Shown: positions 40,754 through 53,594, counted from the first letter of the stretch. The stretch: DNA of 64,000 nucleotides from Diphasiastrum complanatum (GCA_029204225.1 CM055104.1:42283502-42347501), one strand, 5' to 3'. Translations and numbers: made by a program. Notes: generated from the sequence alone by a model not told the origin.

Positions 40754-40776
40754 GAGAGAGAGAGAGAGAGAGAGAG
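40754..40776 (+). repeat. (GA)n tract at the LINE 5' end
   Basis: About 23 bp of GA. On the LINE strand this is CT, the same strand repeat that follows the LINE 3' end. Confidence 0.93.
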
Positions 40777-40780
40777 CACT

Positions 40781-40904
40781 TTTAGCAAGTAGTGGTATAT
40801 AGATAACCTATTCAACTTTGAGCAACATTAGATGATCACACATTTAGCAAGTAGTGGTAAATAGGTAACCTATTCAACTTTAAGCAACATTAGATTATAT
40901 CAAT
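40781..40904 (+). repeat. 62-bp tandem duplication
   Basis: TTTAGCAAGTAGTGG begins two units at 40781 and 40843; both continue through CCTATTCAACTTT and AGCAACATTAGAT. It lies just outside the LINE 5' junction. Confidence 0.85.
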
Positions 40905-42289
40905 CACATTGACCAGCATTTTGCAAGTCACGTACAAAAATTCTAAGATATAAATAGCTATTGACCATATAAGATCATAACTACTACAGTTAATATTTGG
41001 ATTGACAACATTGAACAACCAGCATGTAAAACTATTGACAATCTAGAAAACCTGCTGATGGTTTTCTAGTCCACTACCACCTTTACAGTGGCAAACAACC
41101 AAAACCCAAACTAGGGTCACAGTATATTTGAGGGCAACAACAATAATATTTTTGGAGGACTTAATGACAGGAACAAGACATATCACAAAACATGAAACAA
41201 TAATACATGAGGTTGATATTGAAGAAAACATTGGTCCATCGAGAAGTAGCTCATAGACATAAAAGATAAACAGCATCTCACCAGCCTTGGTGAAGTTGAG
41301 CAGCTCTTCAGAGACAAGTATGAACATGAAAGATGAAAGTCAACAAATTCTCCGTTGCATACATAGACATTCCACAGATCAGTACAATGGAGTGGGTGGA
41401 CAAAGAAAGCACAGAGAACATGGTATGAATGTGTCTCATGCATACGATGCATGCACAAATATATGAGAGCGATGGTTGATGCAATCATTGATGGAAAAAC
41501 ATACAGATATGTGCCCGTCATGTCAATTGTCCTGGAATATAATGATTATACACATAAAAGCATCTATGTCCAAAATCCTTGGAAAAGAGGACATAAAATA
41601 TCCATGATACATGCAAATCTGATGGAGAATACATGATCTCTTTCCTTGCTGTTTCAGTGCACCAAAGTTGCCACCATACTCCTGTACGTGCCATACTTCT
41701 GTACGAGTATATGAAGTATGCCAAATTTTGCCGTACACATACAAAAAAGACAAAATTTCTGAGAACAGAATAGGAAAATGGAACGATCGACCTAACCCCA
41801 TTGTATTTCAATAGTGCAGTAATGGTAAGGCAGCTTAGTGTGGATGACTACTTCGGACAGGTCAGGGGTTTGCTTCCATCTCTAGCAGTTCACATTTGAG
41901 TCTGCAGGCATTTTCTGATGTCTGTACTTCAGATTTTATTTCAACTCTATATATTCCGACTGTATGTCTACAGTCAATGGTTAGTCTTCATGACTGAACA
42001 CCCCAATATTTAGAGCTCTAAACTTCCCTTCTGATTGATACAGAAAAAAAGAAACGTAACCAATTTAAGTATGTTCCAACTTCTAAAGGTTCGCACTGAA
42101 GCCCTAACAGTAAAATATTCTTACTTTCAGTATGTTAAAAGTTCCTAATTACGATATGTTACCCATTACTCATAACCCTGAATAGCAAGAACTTGAAGTA
42201 ATCATCGAACTCTCGAGTTTCACAGCAGTTGACACAATAAAGACAAAAATGAAAATATATGATCCTAGAGCAGCCATAGAAGGGTACAA
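40905..42289. other. No gene supported
   Basis: Overlapping open frames on both strands at 41043-41811 are Cys/Tyr-rich with no domain. A minus-strand segment reading SEELLNFTKAG near 41310-41280 ends beside a GT donor and looks exon-like, but it cannot be linked to any gene. Confidence 0.3.
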
Positions 42290-43190
42290 GATGTTATGTC
42301 TAGGATAGTACCTAGCATAGCAAAAGAGACATTCAATCTTCAACGGTTTGAACTTCACCCAAAAAGTCTCAGACCATCAACTGCATCATGCATTCCACAG
42401 ACCAAATGCTACGACACCACTACTCACTTCCTTGATTCCCAAGAGTAGGTCCAGGTCACATGCATAAACATACATCCCACATTAGCTTTCATACACTTGT
42501 ACACACAGACCAACATACCCAGTTTCTATCAATTCTCCAAAGGTGATGGGCAGACTTGGTGGTCATGAAGGCTAGCACTAAAGAGTAAGCCGTGTGCCTG
42601 CTTCCTGCTAGAAGAATCAAGAAAAACTTGCACTTCATCACGTCAGCTTGCTCAAACCCTAACTAAACACATACCTGGTGGGCTAAATGCAAACACTAGG
42701 GACAGCATGGATTAGCACAAACCAGCTGCCTGAAACTGAGACGAAAGGTCTCAATTGAAAACCTGCATATTCGCTTCGCTAATACAGCAGACAAACAATA
42801 CTAATGTTGCACCTAGGACGATACCCAACATAACAAAGGAGACATGCAATCTTCAACAATACAGAGTCCAACCTCAAAGTCCTAGACCATCAACTTCGTC
42901 GTGCATAGTTTGGACCAAATGTTACAACATCTTTGCTCAAGTCATCAGCATCCTAGAGTAGGTACAGATCACATGCACAAACATATGTCAGCATCAGCTT
43001 TCATACTTTTGCACAACGACCACTGTACTGAGTTTCTATCACTTCTCCGGAAGTGAAAGGCAAACGCAGTCAATCATGATGAAGGCTAGAACTCAAGAGC
43101 AAAGCCAATCAGATGAAGTCCCTACTTCATGGAAAAATTGGATAAAATTGAAATTTCATCACGTCAGCTTGCTCGAAACTAACATCACTT
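42290..43190 (+). repeat. Tandem duplication, about 512-bp unit
   Basis: Two diverged units at about 42290-42680 and 42806-43190. Shared order: GACAT(T/G)CAATCTTCAAC, AGACCATCAACT, AGAGTAGGT, GGTCACATGCA-type block, GTTTCTATCA, and ATCACGTCAGCTTGCTC. Identity is moderate, so the duplication is old. Confidence 0.8.
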
Positions 43191-46100
43191 TAGCTTGCTC
43201 AAGATGGATATTTTAACAACTATGTAGTCTACCAAGCTCCTTGCCCATGCTGCCACAAGAGTCATATGGCTACCTAGCATGGACAGGTATTTATACTCTT
43301 GCCCCACCTCCTCTTAGGAGGAATCCAAGATCTACATCCACCTCTTAGACTACTACCACCTCCTTATTTTTCACCAACTCCATTCTACTAGAAAGGTCCG
43401 CCAACCTACTACATCCTCAAGTAGGTCTCCACCGTCATTAATGACTTGTCACAATCCAAACCCACTAGGCACTGACTCAAGGTGTTGGACAAACTTAGCA
43501 TTTGGGTCAGAGCTTCGACACATAGGCAATGCATGAGACTTACTTAGACTTATAGCAATGTGGGTAATGCACAACACAACCCCCAAAGTGGAAAAACAAA
43601 AAGCTTCAAATTCTACACAGTATTGTAAAATTAGTCCTTGCTCATATGGCCCATGAAAAAACTCAAGACCAGAAGATACGGATATTAATCAGTGTGACTA
43701 GGTGAGTAGGTAGTAATAACTTACGCCATAGGACAACTAGCACATAGACATTATAACTACCCAAATCGTGAAAAAGGCTATCTCAGTACCTTATACCTTA
43801 AGGAGACTCTTGGCAAGTAATATTTCCTCAAAATCCTTTTAAGGATTGCTTGCAGATCATTCTAAGCAAGAAATGATGGAGATGCCACGATCTTGTGATT
43901 TCCAGAGTCAAAGTAGTACCAACACTAGAGATGGAGCAACAATCTTAAAAGGTGAAGAATCTGGACCCTCGGCTTCAAAGAAATAATACATTCAAGAAAC
44001 TTTTGAAGTGGTGCCGCAACAACTCCGCCAGATCTTAATTACTTAAGTCCAATCTCAAACAACCAATATCTTCTCTGTATGTACTTTCACAGTGCTTACA
44101 AATCTGCAACATGTCCTTGCATCGAAAGTTCTTTTAGAAAATGATCCAAATTGATAAATTCAGCTTCAGGTGTTAGCTGAAGGAAGTATAAGTCTAGAGC
44201 ATTTAAAAGTTCAATTCGAGTAGTTTTACAAGTTGCATCAAAGTACCTCGGATACTTAGGAGCTTTATGAAATTTAATGTACCAAAAGAATACCCTTCAT
44301 TCAATAACTATCCAAACAGAAATATTGCATTGAAAATAGGTGCTTGAGCATTTATGCACATGAAAATACAAAATTTCTATGGAACTTACAATTAGCTTCC
44401 TTCTTAGAGAAAAGTTATGTATTGGCATTATAAGATCAAAGAGAAGAAACTGTCTTCAAATTTCAGAGCCATGTCTTTGATACTTCAGCTTCCCATTAAA
44501 GTAATGAACTATCAACTCCAAAAGATTCTTCAATAGGGTAAATGAATGTAGCAATACTCTTTAGTCATCAAGCTATATCAGTTGGAGGATAAAATTTCGT
44601 CCCTTTCTGAAAACGCTCTTTCCAAAAAGAAGAGAAAAGGATAGAAATACTTGGAGCACCAAAATGGCACCAGAAAAAGAACCTTAATTACAATTTACAA
44701 CAAGAAAATTAACACCAAATTTGGTCCTTCTTTTCAAAGCACCATAATATCAATTCAAATGAATAACTTAAAGACAAAACTGTATAGAACAACAAAATGG
44801 GCCAAGACCAATCATAGAACTTGGTTTAAAGGGAGTCATTTACAAGAATATGACAAATACCAATTGGAGTCCTTGTATTAAGAATACACTGATACCAATT
44901 GAGATGACAACCTTAAAGTACAATCAAGAAGACAACATCACGCTCAAGTGGCCAAACAAAACTTTACAAAGAAATTTTGACCTCTCTCCTAAACTACAAG
45001 AGTATCGAAGGAAACTCTCTCCAAAGACCTTTCTCAAAACAACAAGCTTCTCACATTCATCGTGAACCCTTCCCATTTTCGGATGGAATAAACTTTTTGA
45101 AGCCAAATGGCAAAGACTAACTTGCCTTTCTAGGTTTGTTAATTCAATAATTCAATAAGACCATCCAGTCAACTAACAAGGTGCCATGTTGTGGCTGATA
45201 TTAATAATAAGATTCCAAACACTATAAGCTATTATGAGAATGGACACGCGACTTTTCAGAAAGAAAGAGGTACCCATTACAAGTGGTTGGAACTTGGAAC
45301 AAAGTGGAAGAAAACAAATCTGCACTGACTTACTCATTTGCAATTTGCCCTAGTGTACAAGAAAATTGTTTTGTATGGCACATTTCAGCGACTAAGAAAA
45401 CACGCATTGCTATTTGATTGTCTCATCCTTCGTACTATTATTGATTGTACTACACCTAAGGTAATAAGCAAAAAAATTCAAGCACAAAAGGGAGCATAAT
45501 AATTACAGTCTAAACTCTAATAGCTATTCTATATATTAGATAGAGGATGGGCCTCAACAAGCATTATTCTGATGCCACACTTTTACAAATTGTTTTAAGC
45601 ATTAATCCTTAAAGGGATTCGAACAAACCAATTAAAAAAGACTCCAACTGAGTTTAGAACTCCTAAAATGATGCATACAAACTGATAACAATCAGAAGTC
45701 TAAATTAAACTACCATGAACAATAAGCAAAACTTATAAAAGCCTCTTTGTCAACACAAATACTACTAGCATACCTCCTGGTGTAAGATGAAACCCAGTTC
45801 CTAAAGGATTGAAAAGATTCACCATCAATCGAGCCCCAGAAAAGTCACGATTCACAGCCACCTTATCGAGAGGTATTCTGCATCATCAAAAAATGAAGTT
45901 TGATCATGTATTGTGCTCTAACAATATCACACTTATTTCTACAAATAGTTTTAGGCAGTGGGATGATGAAGGAACAAACATAAGTATAAAAAAGGAACAA
46001 ACACAACATTTGTATAACTAGACTAGGCTTGAGTAGAGGGCATCATTATGCCACTGTACTTTATCATATCACAATTGATGATGTCCCTACAACGAGCACT

Positions 46101-46640
46101 TACATAATTCACCTACGAACAGAGCTATCTATGAGGCTACTTTACATGATCAGATATAAAGCCCCGTCAAATCATGCTTTCAAACATCAATCCAAGTAGG
46201 ATAAGAATGAGTATGGCCCACTTGTTTTGGGTCTTCGAGGCAATAAATTTCGTAAGTTTTTTCATTTAACGTTGTAACAGTCTATGGAGAGACAAAGAGA
46301 GCTTCTATCATCTCCAAGAAATAACATCTTCGTAGAAAGCTATGAAAGCCTAAAGGTGCTTCTCCACATCCACACACATTGACTAACCTCTACTTTTCAA
46401 CGACCTATGCACAAATACATTACCACAGGCATATGCACACATGTTTCCATTGACCCCACAACTATTTTTTCATCCTTCACCACCAAGATGGTCTAGTCCA
46501 CTATTAAGAAGCTCAAACAAAGGTTTGAAGTTCTTGAGATATAAAAGGCCATCAAGATGAAATTCTCATACATGCATCCAAGATACTCTCTTACCATCCT
46601 TCTAAACCTCTTTAAGGAAGTAGTTCATCATCGTCTTCCA
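43191..46640. other. No gene seen
   Basis: Non-coding, AT-rich. Short open frames lack motifs. Confidence 0.35.
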
Positions 46641-48070
46641 TCGTCCTAGTGCCAAATATCATCCAACCCATCACAAAGCTAAGGTACCATGAAGCCCAAC
46701 CATTGTTACACTACTATGATCAAAGACATCTTGGCCACGGTACTATCATGGTACCTAAACTAAGTTGTGTGGCTGAAATGTCATATATGAGCACATTGGG
46801 ACAACCACCTTTCCAACCATGGTTCTTTGCATATAATCAAATTTCCACCCCTGAAGCCATCATTGAGGAAACTCAACATAAGAGAGGTTTTAATGCTATT
46901 TTGAAGATATTAGGAATGCAATAAACTAGTTCAATGTAAAAGACTAATACAAAGGCTCCAAGATTCAAACCTCTAGTAGAACAACATGGTGTTTATTATA
47001 TCATTGTATGACAAAGAGCTTGACGTTTCACTTTAGCACAAACATATCATATGAGATTTGAAGTAAAGTGATTGTCAAGCAAGAATGTCCCATGTCACAA
47101 ACAAAATGTGAGCTCCACATTGGTAAATTCAAGGGAGGCCACAATTCAATGGAGGTGATAGGTGTAAGCCCTTATGATAATTTTGTAAAAGAAGAGGCTT
47201 GACAGTTAACCCATCTAACACCATTGTAATTGCAATTTTCAACATTTCCCATCCCTTCAAGTGCTCATTCATAATCATTTGAACTTGTGGGAGAGACCAG
47301 GAGTTATGAATAGGTTAGGGAAGGGGCATACTAAGGTGATGTGTGCAACAATGATAATATTTAACACGACATACAAATTAGAACTATCACAAATATTTGA
47401 GTTCAACATCCCTCTCATACGGATAGAGGCACTTTCAAGTTAGTCACATTCTACCAAATACTACGGACGCTCTATAGCTCAAATGAAGAGACTACAATAT
47501 TCTTGGCAGACAGTCATACCTTTAATGGGTTTAAGAAAGTAGAAACACCACGCTACATGATATGCTCAGGCGTTGCAACTCATATCCTCACTAGGTCTCT
47601 CTCTTACGGACGTTATGAAAGTTGTTTACCATTCAACGAGATTCTAGAGAAGCTTTGTAATAAGGTTTATCTCGGCGACGTTGCATAAATAACTTGATAA
47701 ACGTGTCTTCAATGACGAGTACCAAGAATGACTTCGTAAGATAAGTTCAAATAAGTGACTACCATGGAATGATAGGATGTGAAATGTTGAGGAACAAAGA
47801 GTAATCATCAAATCTTCCGATACCAAATCATGTGCGACTCTCTTAGTGCAAGGCATATGGGCATACACAAACCCGTATCAAGGTTCATGTATTAAAGGCC
47901 TTTATGAAGACAATAGCTAGAGACACTTTTTGAGGCTTATCAACTAGCACTTCTAGAGAAATTCTTAGTGCATCCAAACCTTCATGAGAGTGAACTTCTA
48001 GAATTCTACAAGAAGGGTACTCACTTTCTTTTGAGGCTGAACATCCAAGTTGAGAAAATATATCCAAAGT
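46641..48070 (+). other. Possible old transposon interior, unassigned
   Basis: Several broken plus-strand frames (46649-46924, 47261-47443, 47503-47688) have plausible amino-acid composition but no motif I can name. Composition and spacing resemble a decayed retroelement interior. Minus-strand frames at 47644-48067 overlap the same sequence. Confidence 0.2.
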
Positions 48071-49094
48071 TCTTTAGAACCTAAAAAGGGTACAAAATCT
48101 AGGAGAATTACAATTCATGGATTGCATTCACTCTGAGTACTTGATTATGTTAAAGAGGACATTCGAAAGATGTTGATTATTGCAAAAGCTTAGGAACATG
48201 TTTCTATAAATTCATTATTGAGAACATAAAAAGAGGGAAGCATGTTGTATCTGTTGCTCGCTATGGTTAGTTAGCTCAAGCTAGCAAGAGTTAGTAAGCG
48301 TTTGAACATGTGTTCAAGGAAGCCCTAAAAGGTGAAGCAATGACTCGAGTCCAAGACTATGTAATAGTTATAGGACCACTTGAGAGGACATGCATGGGGA
48401 GTCAATGATCCCATAAGCACACCTGAGAATATGGCATGGCCTAAGACTAGATAATTGTCACACATTCTAATTGGTTCAAGCTTGAGCTATAAGATAAGTC
48501 CAAAGTTCAAACATCATCCAATCTAGGCAAAGCATCTTTGATGATATGGTTCTTGTTGGCATGGTGCACCAAGACAACTACTTAGAGGATTGATCATGGA
48601 TGCCATTATAAGATTGAATCCCATTCTCGAGGGCAAGCTTGGATTGAGCTTTGTGGTTGAGTAACAAGTCCAATTCTTTCAATTTGATGTTTTATGAAGC
48701 AATTTGATCCATGCTTCGTCGTGCAAGAACTTCAAAGTTACCAAGAAAATTTTACATGATTAATTATAATACGTGGCTTGGGCTGGCAAATTGCAATAGT
48801 TACCGACATGAAAGGAAAGGAGTGAAGTTATGGCACAATGAACTTTAACTTTGAAAAATATACAAAGCTTTGATTGGCATACCCTAGCATCTTCTGCTAT
48901 CATGGTAAAACTCTAAGGAAGAACCTTTTATCACATCCCCATTTCTTAAACTAATTGTTGCAAACCAAAATGATACTTTTTAAATAAATAGCCTGATCTC
49001 ATTAGAAACATTTTATGTAGGGAATGGACAAAAACAAAATTCAATCCTTGCCCACCGAGAGACATGAGAGTCACCAATCAAACGCTACTCTAGA
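48071..49094. other. No gene seen
   Basis: Non-coding, AT-rich. Confidence 0.35.
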
Positions 49095-49255
49095 GCTAGT
49101 ATAAACATCAAAATCGTTACATAATAATACAAAGTGCCCAATTAAGACTAGACCATAACGATCATCTACTCAGAGTAGCATAAACATCAAAATCGTTACA
49201 TAATAATATAAAGTGCCCAATTAAGACTAGACCAAAACGATCATCTACTCTTCAC
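49095..49255 (+). repeat. 79-bp tandem duplication
   Basis: ATAAACATCAAAATCG starts at 49101 and again at 49180. The two units are nearly identical through CGATCATCTACTC, so this duplication is recent relative to the surrounding sequence. Confidence 0.9.
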
Positions 49256-49270
49256 CTAATGCCAATACCC

Positions 49271-49420
49271 TCAATAATGATCCCCCTTTGTTACATGCAT
49301 AAAACCATAGGCAGTCTTTAACCTACAAAATCCACCCATAGCGTCAATAATGATCCCCCTTTGTTTGAGGCATAAAAAAAGGATAGGCAATCGTTAACTT
49401 TATAAAATCTACTCACATCT
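49271..49420 (+). repeat. 73-bp tandem duplication
   Basis: TCAATAATGATCCCCCTTTG starts at 49271 and 49344. Units share GCATAAAA, TAGGCA and AAAATC(C/T)AC blocks with several substitutions. Confidence 0.85.
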
Positions 49421-50477
49421 TAGACCAACAGTACCAACATGGATAGCACGTATCCACAATTGCACAACAACCCAAAGCAAGCATTTTGGAACGCTCTAGA
49501 GAAAATTTCACTTTCTTTCAAAACTTTGTCACAAATAAGTTCATTAATCTGATTTTTGTTTTTGGTAGAGGTAGTTTTGGGGATAATTGGGAGCTAAACC
49601 GTAGTGCTAAATAAAATGCTTAAAATGGTTGCTCAAAAACAATAGAAACTCAAATTGTCTACAATACTATCCACAATCCAACATGCAATAATCTAAACTT
49701 GGATTTCCTTGATCGTTGGTCCTCGATTAAGGCCTTTCGTGGACCTAAGAGGTTTTATGAGCTAGCATCAAGATTTGATCTGAAACCATAAAAGTATCAA
49801 ATTTAATAAGGTCTAAAGATTAGGACAAAAATTGAATTCAATATCATACATAGCATAATTTGTCACTCGAGCTTCAATTGTCACCAAAAGAATTGCGGCC
49901 ATGATTATATAGGATATAATTTGTTCTCCAACTATTTCATTTTGTTCTAGGTTCTATAGTATGAAGTGCTTTTATTCTGAAACGAGCATTCTAGAATGCC
50001 ATTAGAACCTATTCCGAAACAACTTGGCATATAGCATATGTCATCCATGCCCAAGATAAATAGATGTCACAGTTAGAGAAACTCCAAACAACAATGGTTG
50101 TATGTTGCAAAACAATTAACTACTTCAAACATCAATGACTCCATGCATGACAACCTAGGGCATTTTCAGTTAAGATATGTCACACACTAGATGGAATGTG
50201 TATGTGGATGTACTTGTAAAGCCTTTTGTTCATCAAATATTTACCCTCATCCCCTCCAAACAATAAGATGCTATGCATAAAGCTGATGAAACATAGATTT
50301 GTGGTTGTTTGGCAATCGATTCTATTTCATCTTCAAGCATGTATGTAGCTTTGACTTTTAAATGTATAGTGGAATTTCTTAAAAATATTGTGTTTGTCTT
50401 ATAAACAAAGGTCAAAAGACTTTAAAATATGATATAAAACCTAGCAATGATTCAAAGGGAACTGATGTTTTTTATAC
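49421..50477. other. No further exon identified
   Basis: The 3' continuation of the host gene at 50.5-51.8 kb should lie here on the minus strand, because exon 3 ends at a clear donor. I could not find a convincing next exon. The sequence is AT-rich. Confidence 0.3.
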
Positions 50478-51777
50478 CTGTATCTAGCATCTACTGCCAA
50501 TCCTGTGTTTGCCAAAGGCCATTTTCCTCGAAGCTCCAACAAAGGCCGAGGAAGTAAGTGCAAAGAAACATGCTTCCCACGAATTCTAAGCTTTGGCTCC
50601 AACTTTCCACCATCAATTTGGAAATTCATACCCAGTCCCAAGTTCAAACCCCAAGGAAACTTTGGCTCTCCTGTTTTTGAATTCCGAAAATCCCAAACCT
50701 GCCGCAACCTTCAGCATGGAGTCAAAACTACAGACAAAACCAATCCATATTTTTATTGGTAGTCTAGTATGCACAGCATATGGCCATACACAGGTACACA
50801 ATCAATCTAAATAAGCAACATATATAGTTACTTAAAAATGTGTCAGCTCGACAGTGGTGATTGAATTTGGGACCTCCAATATCCACTGTACTATTCTGCC
50901 CCGATATTTTCCTTCTAATCTGACTGGTTGTGGATTTGGTGCCCCAAATTTAGCCCTCATTGATGCAACCCGAAAGCATGGCGCGGTCGTGAATGGAATC
51001 CAATAATACAGAGCCCTCTTGAATGAAATTATTCGAACTCTCTTTGGGTGTAATACTTGGGAAAAAATTTCGCAATAAAATATGAATCTTGACAATGTGT
51101 GTCCCCTGTGCATATTGTGGAAATTACGGCACATCCTCGTCCAACTGCGAGGACTTCCGGATGATTTCCATAATGTGCATCTCAACGCGCACATATCAGG
51201 TTCTCAACAAACACCAAGACAAAAATTAATTCGCTAGGAAGCAAAACACTACCTGTAACAGCTTCAAGCGAGCGCTGCCTCCTTGGATACGATCCATCCA
51301 TTTTCTTTGAGGCCTAACTGGCTGCCAATCCGCTTCCTCATCAAACGACCAATTCTCATCGCTGTCATTGCGAGGCCGCCTCCTTCTCTGCCTGCTCCGA
51401 GGGGGGCCATCATGCAGCACCGCCCTCCTCAAATCCAAACTCACAACACTGTGCGACGTTTTCAGCAAACCCTTGAAGGCATTTCCCAGCATATCAACCA
51501 GGCGCGCACCTAGGGTTTCATTTTCCTCGCTGTAGCGCGAGTGGAGACGAGTGTGAGGAGGACCACCATAGCCGCCACCAGCTGAAGGTGACACAGATGG
51601 GTAGGCATCTTCGTCATCGTCGATATGGGAGTAGTAGTGAGGAGCAGGAGGAGGAGGGGGGGTGTAGGGAGTGAGAGGGAGAGGGGGAGCCGAGGGCTCG
51701 TAGCGTCTGCTGCCATCGCCCGCTCGATCATCCATCTCTCTTTCTCTCTCTCTTTCCTTCTTTTTCCTTTCTTCCAT
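50478..51777 (-). CDS. Three-exon plant gene of unknown function (partial or broken)
   Basis: Only host-like gene in the window. Exon 1 is 51777-51253, or from ATG 51735 if the Glu/Arg-rich CT-tract leader is untranslated, which I prefer. It encodes a Pro/Tyr-rich acidic N-terminus, a basic run (RQRRRRPRND) and WSFDEEADWQPVRPQRKWMD, ending CAG|GTAG. Exon 2 is about 51041-50835 (acceptor AAAG|AGAG; an alternative lies 18 bp later), with RALYYWIPFTTAPCFRVASM. Exon 3 is 50698-50478 (CAG|GTTTGG to ACAG|GTAT), with KFPWGLNLGLGMNFQIDGGK and repeated alternating hydrophobic strands that would fit an amphipathic beta-sheet. All junctions proposed are phase 0 up to exon 3, which ends in phase 2. I do not recognise the family. 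Exon 2 ends in TAA directly before GTAACT, so the gene may be a pseudogene or spliced unusually. Confidence 0.65.
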
Positions 51778-52601
51778 ATTTCATGTTCACGGGACACAGC
51801 AGCGCTGGAGGCGGGCGCATCTAAGAGGACTATTTCCATGTGGCTTGTTCACCCAAGTGCACCCGGATGAATGGGTTATAACACCCATTCTGATTTTTGA
51901 GTTTTGTGCAAAAATGTTCACCCACCGGTGCTTTCGATTTACGTAGTGGATATTTTGTGACTATTTTGCCCATTTTTTAAACACATTAGAAAGCAGAATA
52001 TACATGTACTTTTTTTTAAACAGAGATCCTGCCTTTCAGCCTACGTGTCCGTACGGTTGCCAGGTGGCATGTCTGGTCATTCGAAGTCAAACTGCCTACA
52101 AATTTCTAGAAAGCCTTATCGGGCAAAATGGCCTGTGCTCGGCCCCTTCCATAGTAAGTTAGCTTTTTGGGTGAGATGGTGAGCATGGAAAGGTGCTCTA
52201 AGATCTAATATCTAGTGGAGTGTGCAAGGTGCAAAACAAGCATGAGAGAATTTGCATGAGCAACTAAACTTTAATGGACGTCAACGCCTCATGGATAAAG
52301 CCTATTTTGAGCAATTGATCAATGTGGAATAGCTGAGGGTAGCTGAACAATGCTCAAACTCATTGCATGCACACTCGTGTGAATTGAGCTTAATGCCTTC
52401 ATAGCTTAATGTTGAAGGCTACTACAAATTTCAGACTTGCATGTTAACACATGAGACACACAATCTCCTCAACCTTGACATACGGGGTGAGAAGTGAGGT
52501 GTGTAAGTGTGAAATCCATGAACTGTATGAATCGAATAGCAACACACAAGACGTTCCACCCAACAAATAAAGCTTTCAAGGTTGAAAATTTGTTCTCCCT
52601 A
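51778..52601. other. Upstream region of the host gene; no other gene
   Basis: Sequence 5' of the minus-strand gene. A pyrimidine-rich leader (CT-rich on plus, 51738-51775) covers the possible start. No clear TATA box was picked out. Confidence 0.35.
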
Positions 52602-52697
52602 TTGGAAATTGATCATACAAGCTAACCACTACTAGATTACTTCTCCATGTTGGAAACTGATCATACAAGCTAGCCATTACTAGATTACCAGTGATGG
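52602..52697 (+). repeat. 48-bp tandem duplication
   Basis: Two units starting TTGGAAA(T/C)TGATCATAC at 52602 and 52650, both ending with CTAGATTAC-type sequence. Confidence 0.88.
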
Positions 52698-52849
52698 CAT
52701 CTCATACTACCATCACATGTTGCCTCATTGATGGCTAACCTGGCTCAAAGTTGAGGACAAACTCTCTAGATCCCCTAACAACCACGAGGAAAAACGAATG
52801 AGGAGAAAAGGAAAATTTTGGCTTTATTCTATGTCCTCCTCCACGTCCT

Positions 52850-53589
52850 CCTACCAATTTGGCAATACTAGACAAAGTCACATAGGGAGAAGTTCAATGA
52901 AGAAGGAGCAACAAGGGATAAACGAGTGCTAGAACTGGTGCATTCGGATTTATGCGGGCCAATGAAGGTAATGTCCATTGGTGGAGCCTTTTATTTCCTG
53001 ACTTTCATTGATGATTACTATAGAAAGGCTTGAGTCTACACTAGTAGACAAAAATATGATACATTTGAGTGTTTCAAAAACTTCAGAGCATTGGTGGAGA
53101 ATCAATTCGGTGCCAAGATTAAAGTGCTTAGATCTGATCGTGGCGGTGAGTATCAATCCACGATCTTTATTTATTTTTGCAAGAAGCATGGAATCAAGCA
53201 ACAACTTGCACATGTTGATACACCTCAACAAACTGGGGTACCTAAAAGGAAGAACTACACAATAGTTGAAGTTGCTAGGGTAGGGCAATGATGGCACACA
53301 TGGGAATTGCGGATTCTTTTTGGACCAAAGCCATGAGAACGGTTGTATTTTTGCAAATTAGAAGCCTAGTACCTAATCGCACACCAGATGAGGCATTTAG
53401 TAGTAAGAAGCCTAAGATGGATGGTTTGCGTGTATTTGGATGCCGAGTTTATGTTTATATACCTAAGAGTGAAAGAAGCAAATGCAAGTGAAAGCTTTGA
53501 AGTGCATCTTACAAGTATGATGAGCAAACCAAGACATCTATATGCATTGATCCACTTGGACGACGCATGCACATAAGTCATGATGTCAT
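52850..53589 (+). pseudogene. Copia integrase
   Basis: Begins with the end of the pre-integrase zinc region (TKSHREKFNEEGATRDKRV) and continues through LELVHSDLCGPM, FLTFIDDYYRK, KVLRSDRGGEYQST and the C-terminal PQQTGVPKRKNYT. The third catalytic acidic residue (Glu in the family motif NGVAERKN) is lysine, AAA, near 53245. Stops or shifts occur near 53030, 53290 and 53320. Post-integrase sequence continues to HDVIF at 53589, where an insertion interrupts it. The 5' half (LTR, gag, protease) is absent. Confidence 0.85.
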
Positions 53590-53594
53590 ATTTG

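Noticed and set aside
41043-41811. Overlapping frames on both strands
   Set aside because: Strongly skewed composition (Cys, Tyr, Phe), no domain and no splice support.
51283-51870. Plus-strand and shifted minus-strand frames across exon 1 of the host gene
   Set aside because: Shadows of the GC-rich exon; only the frame with ADWQPVRPQRKWMD continues through splice sites.
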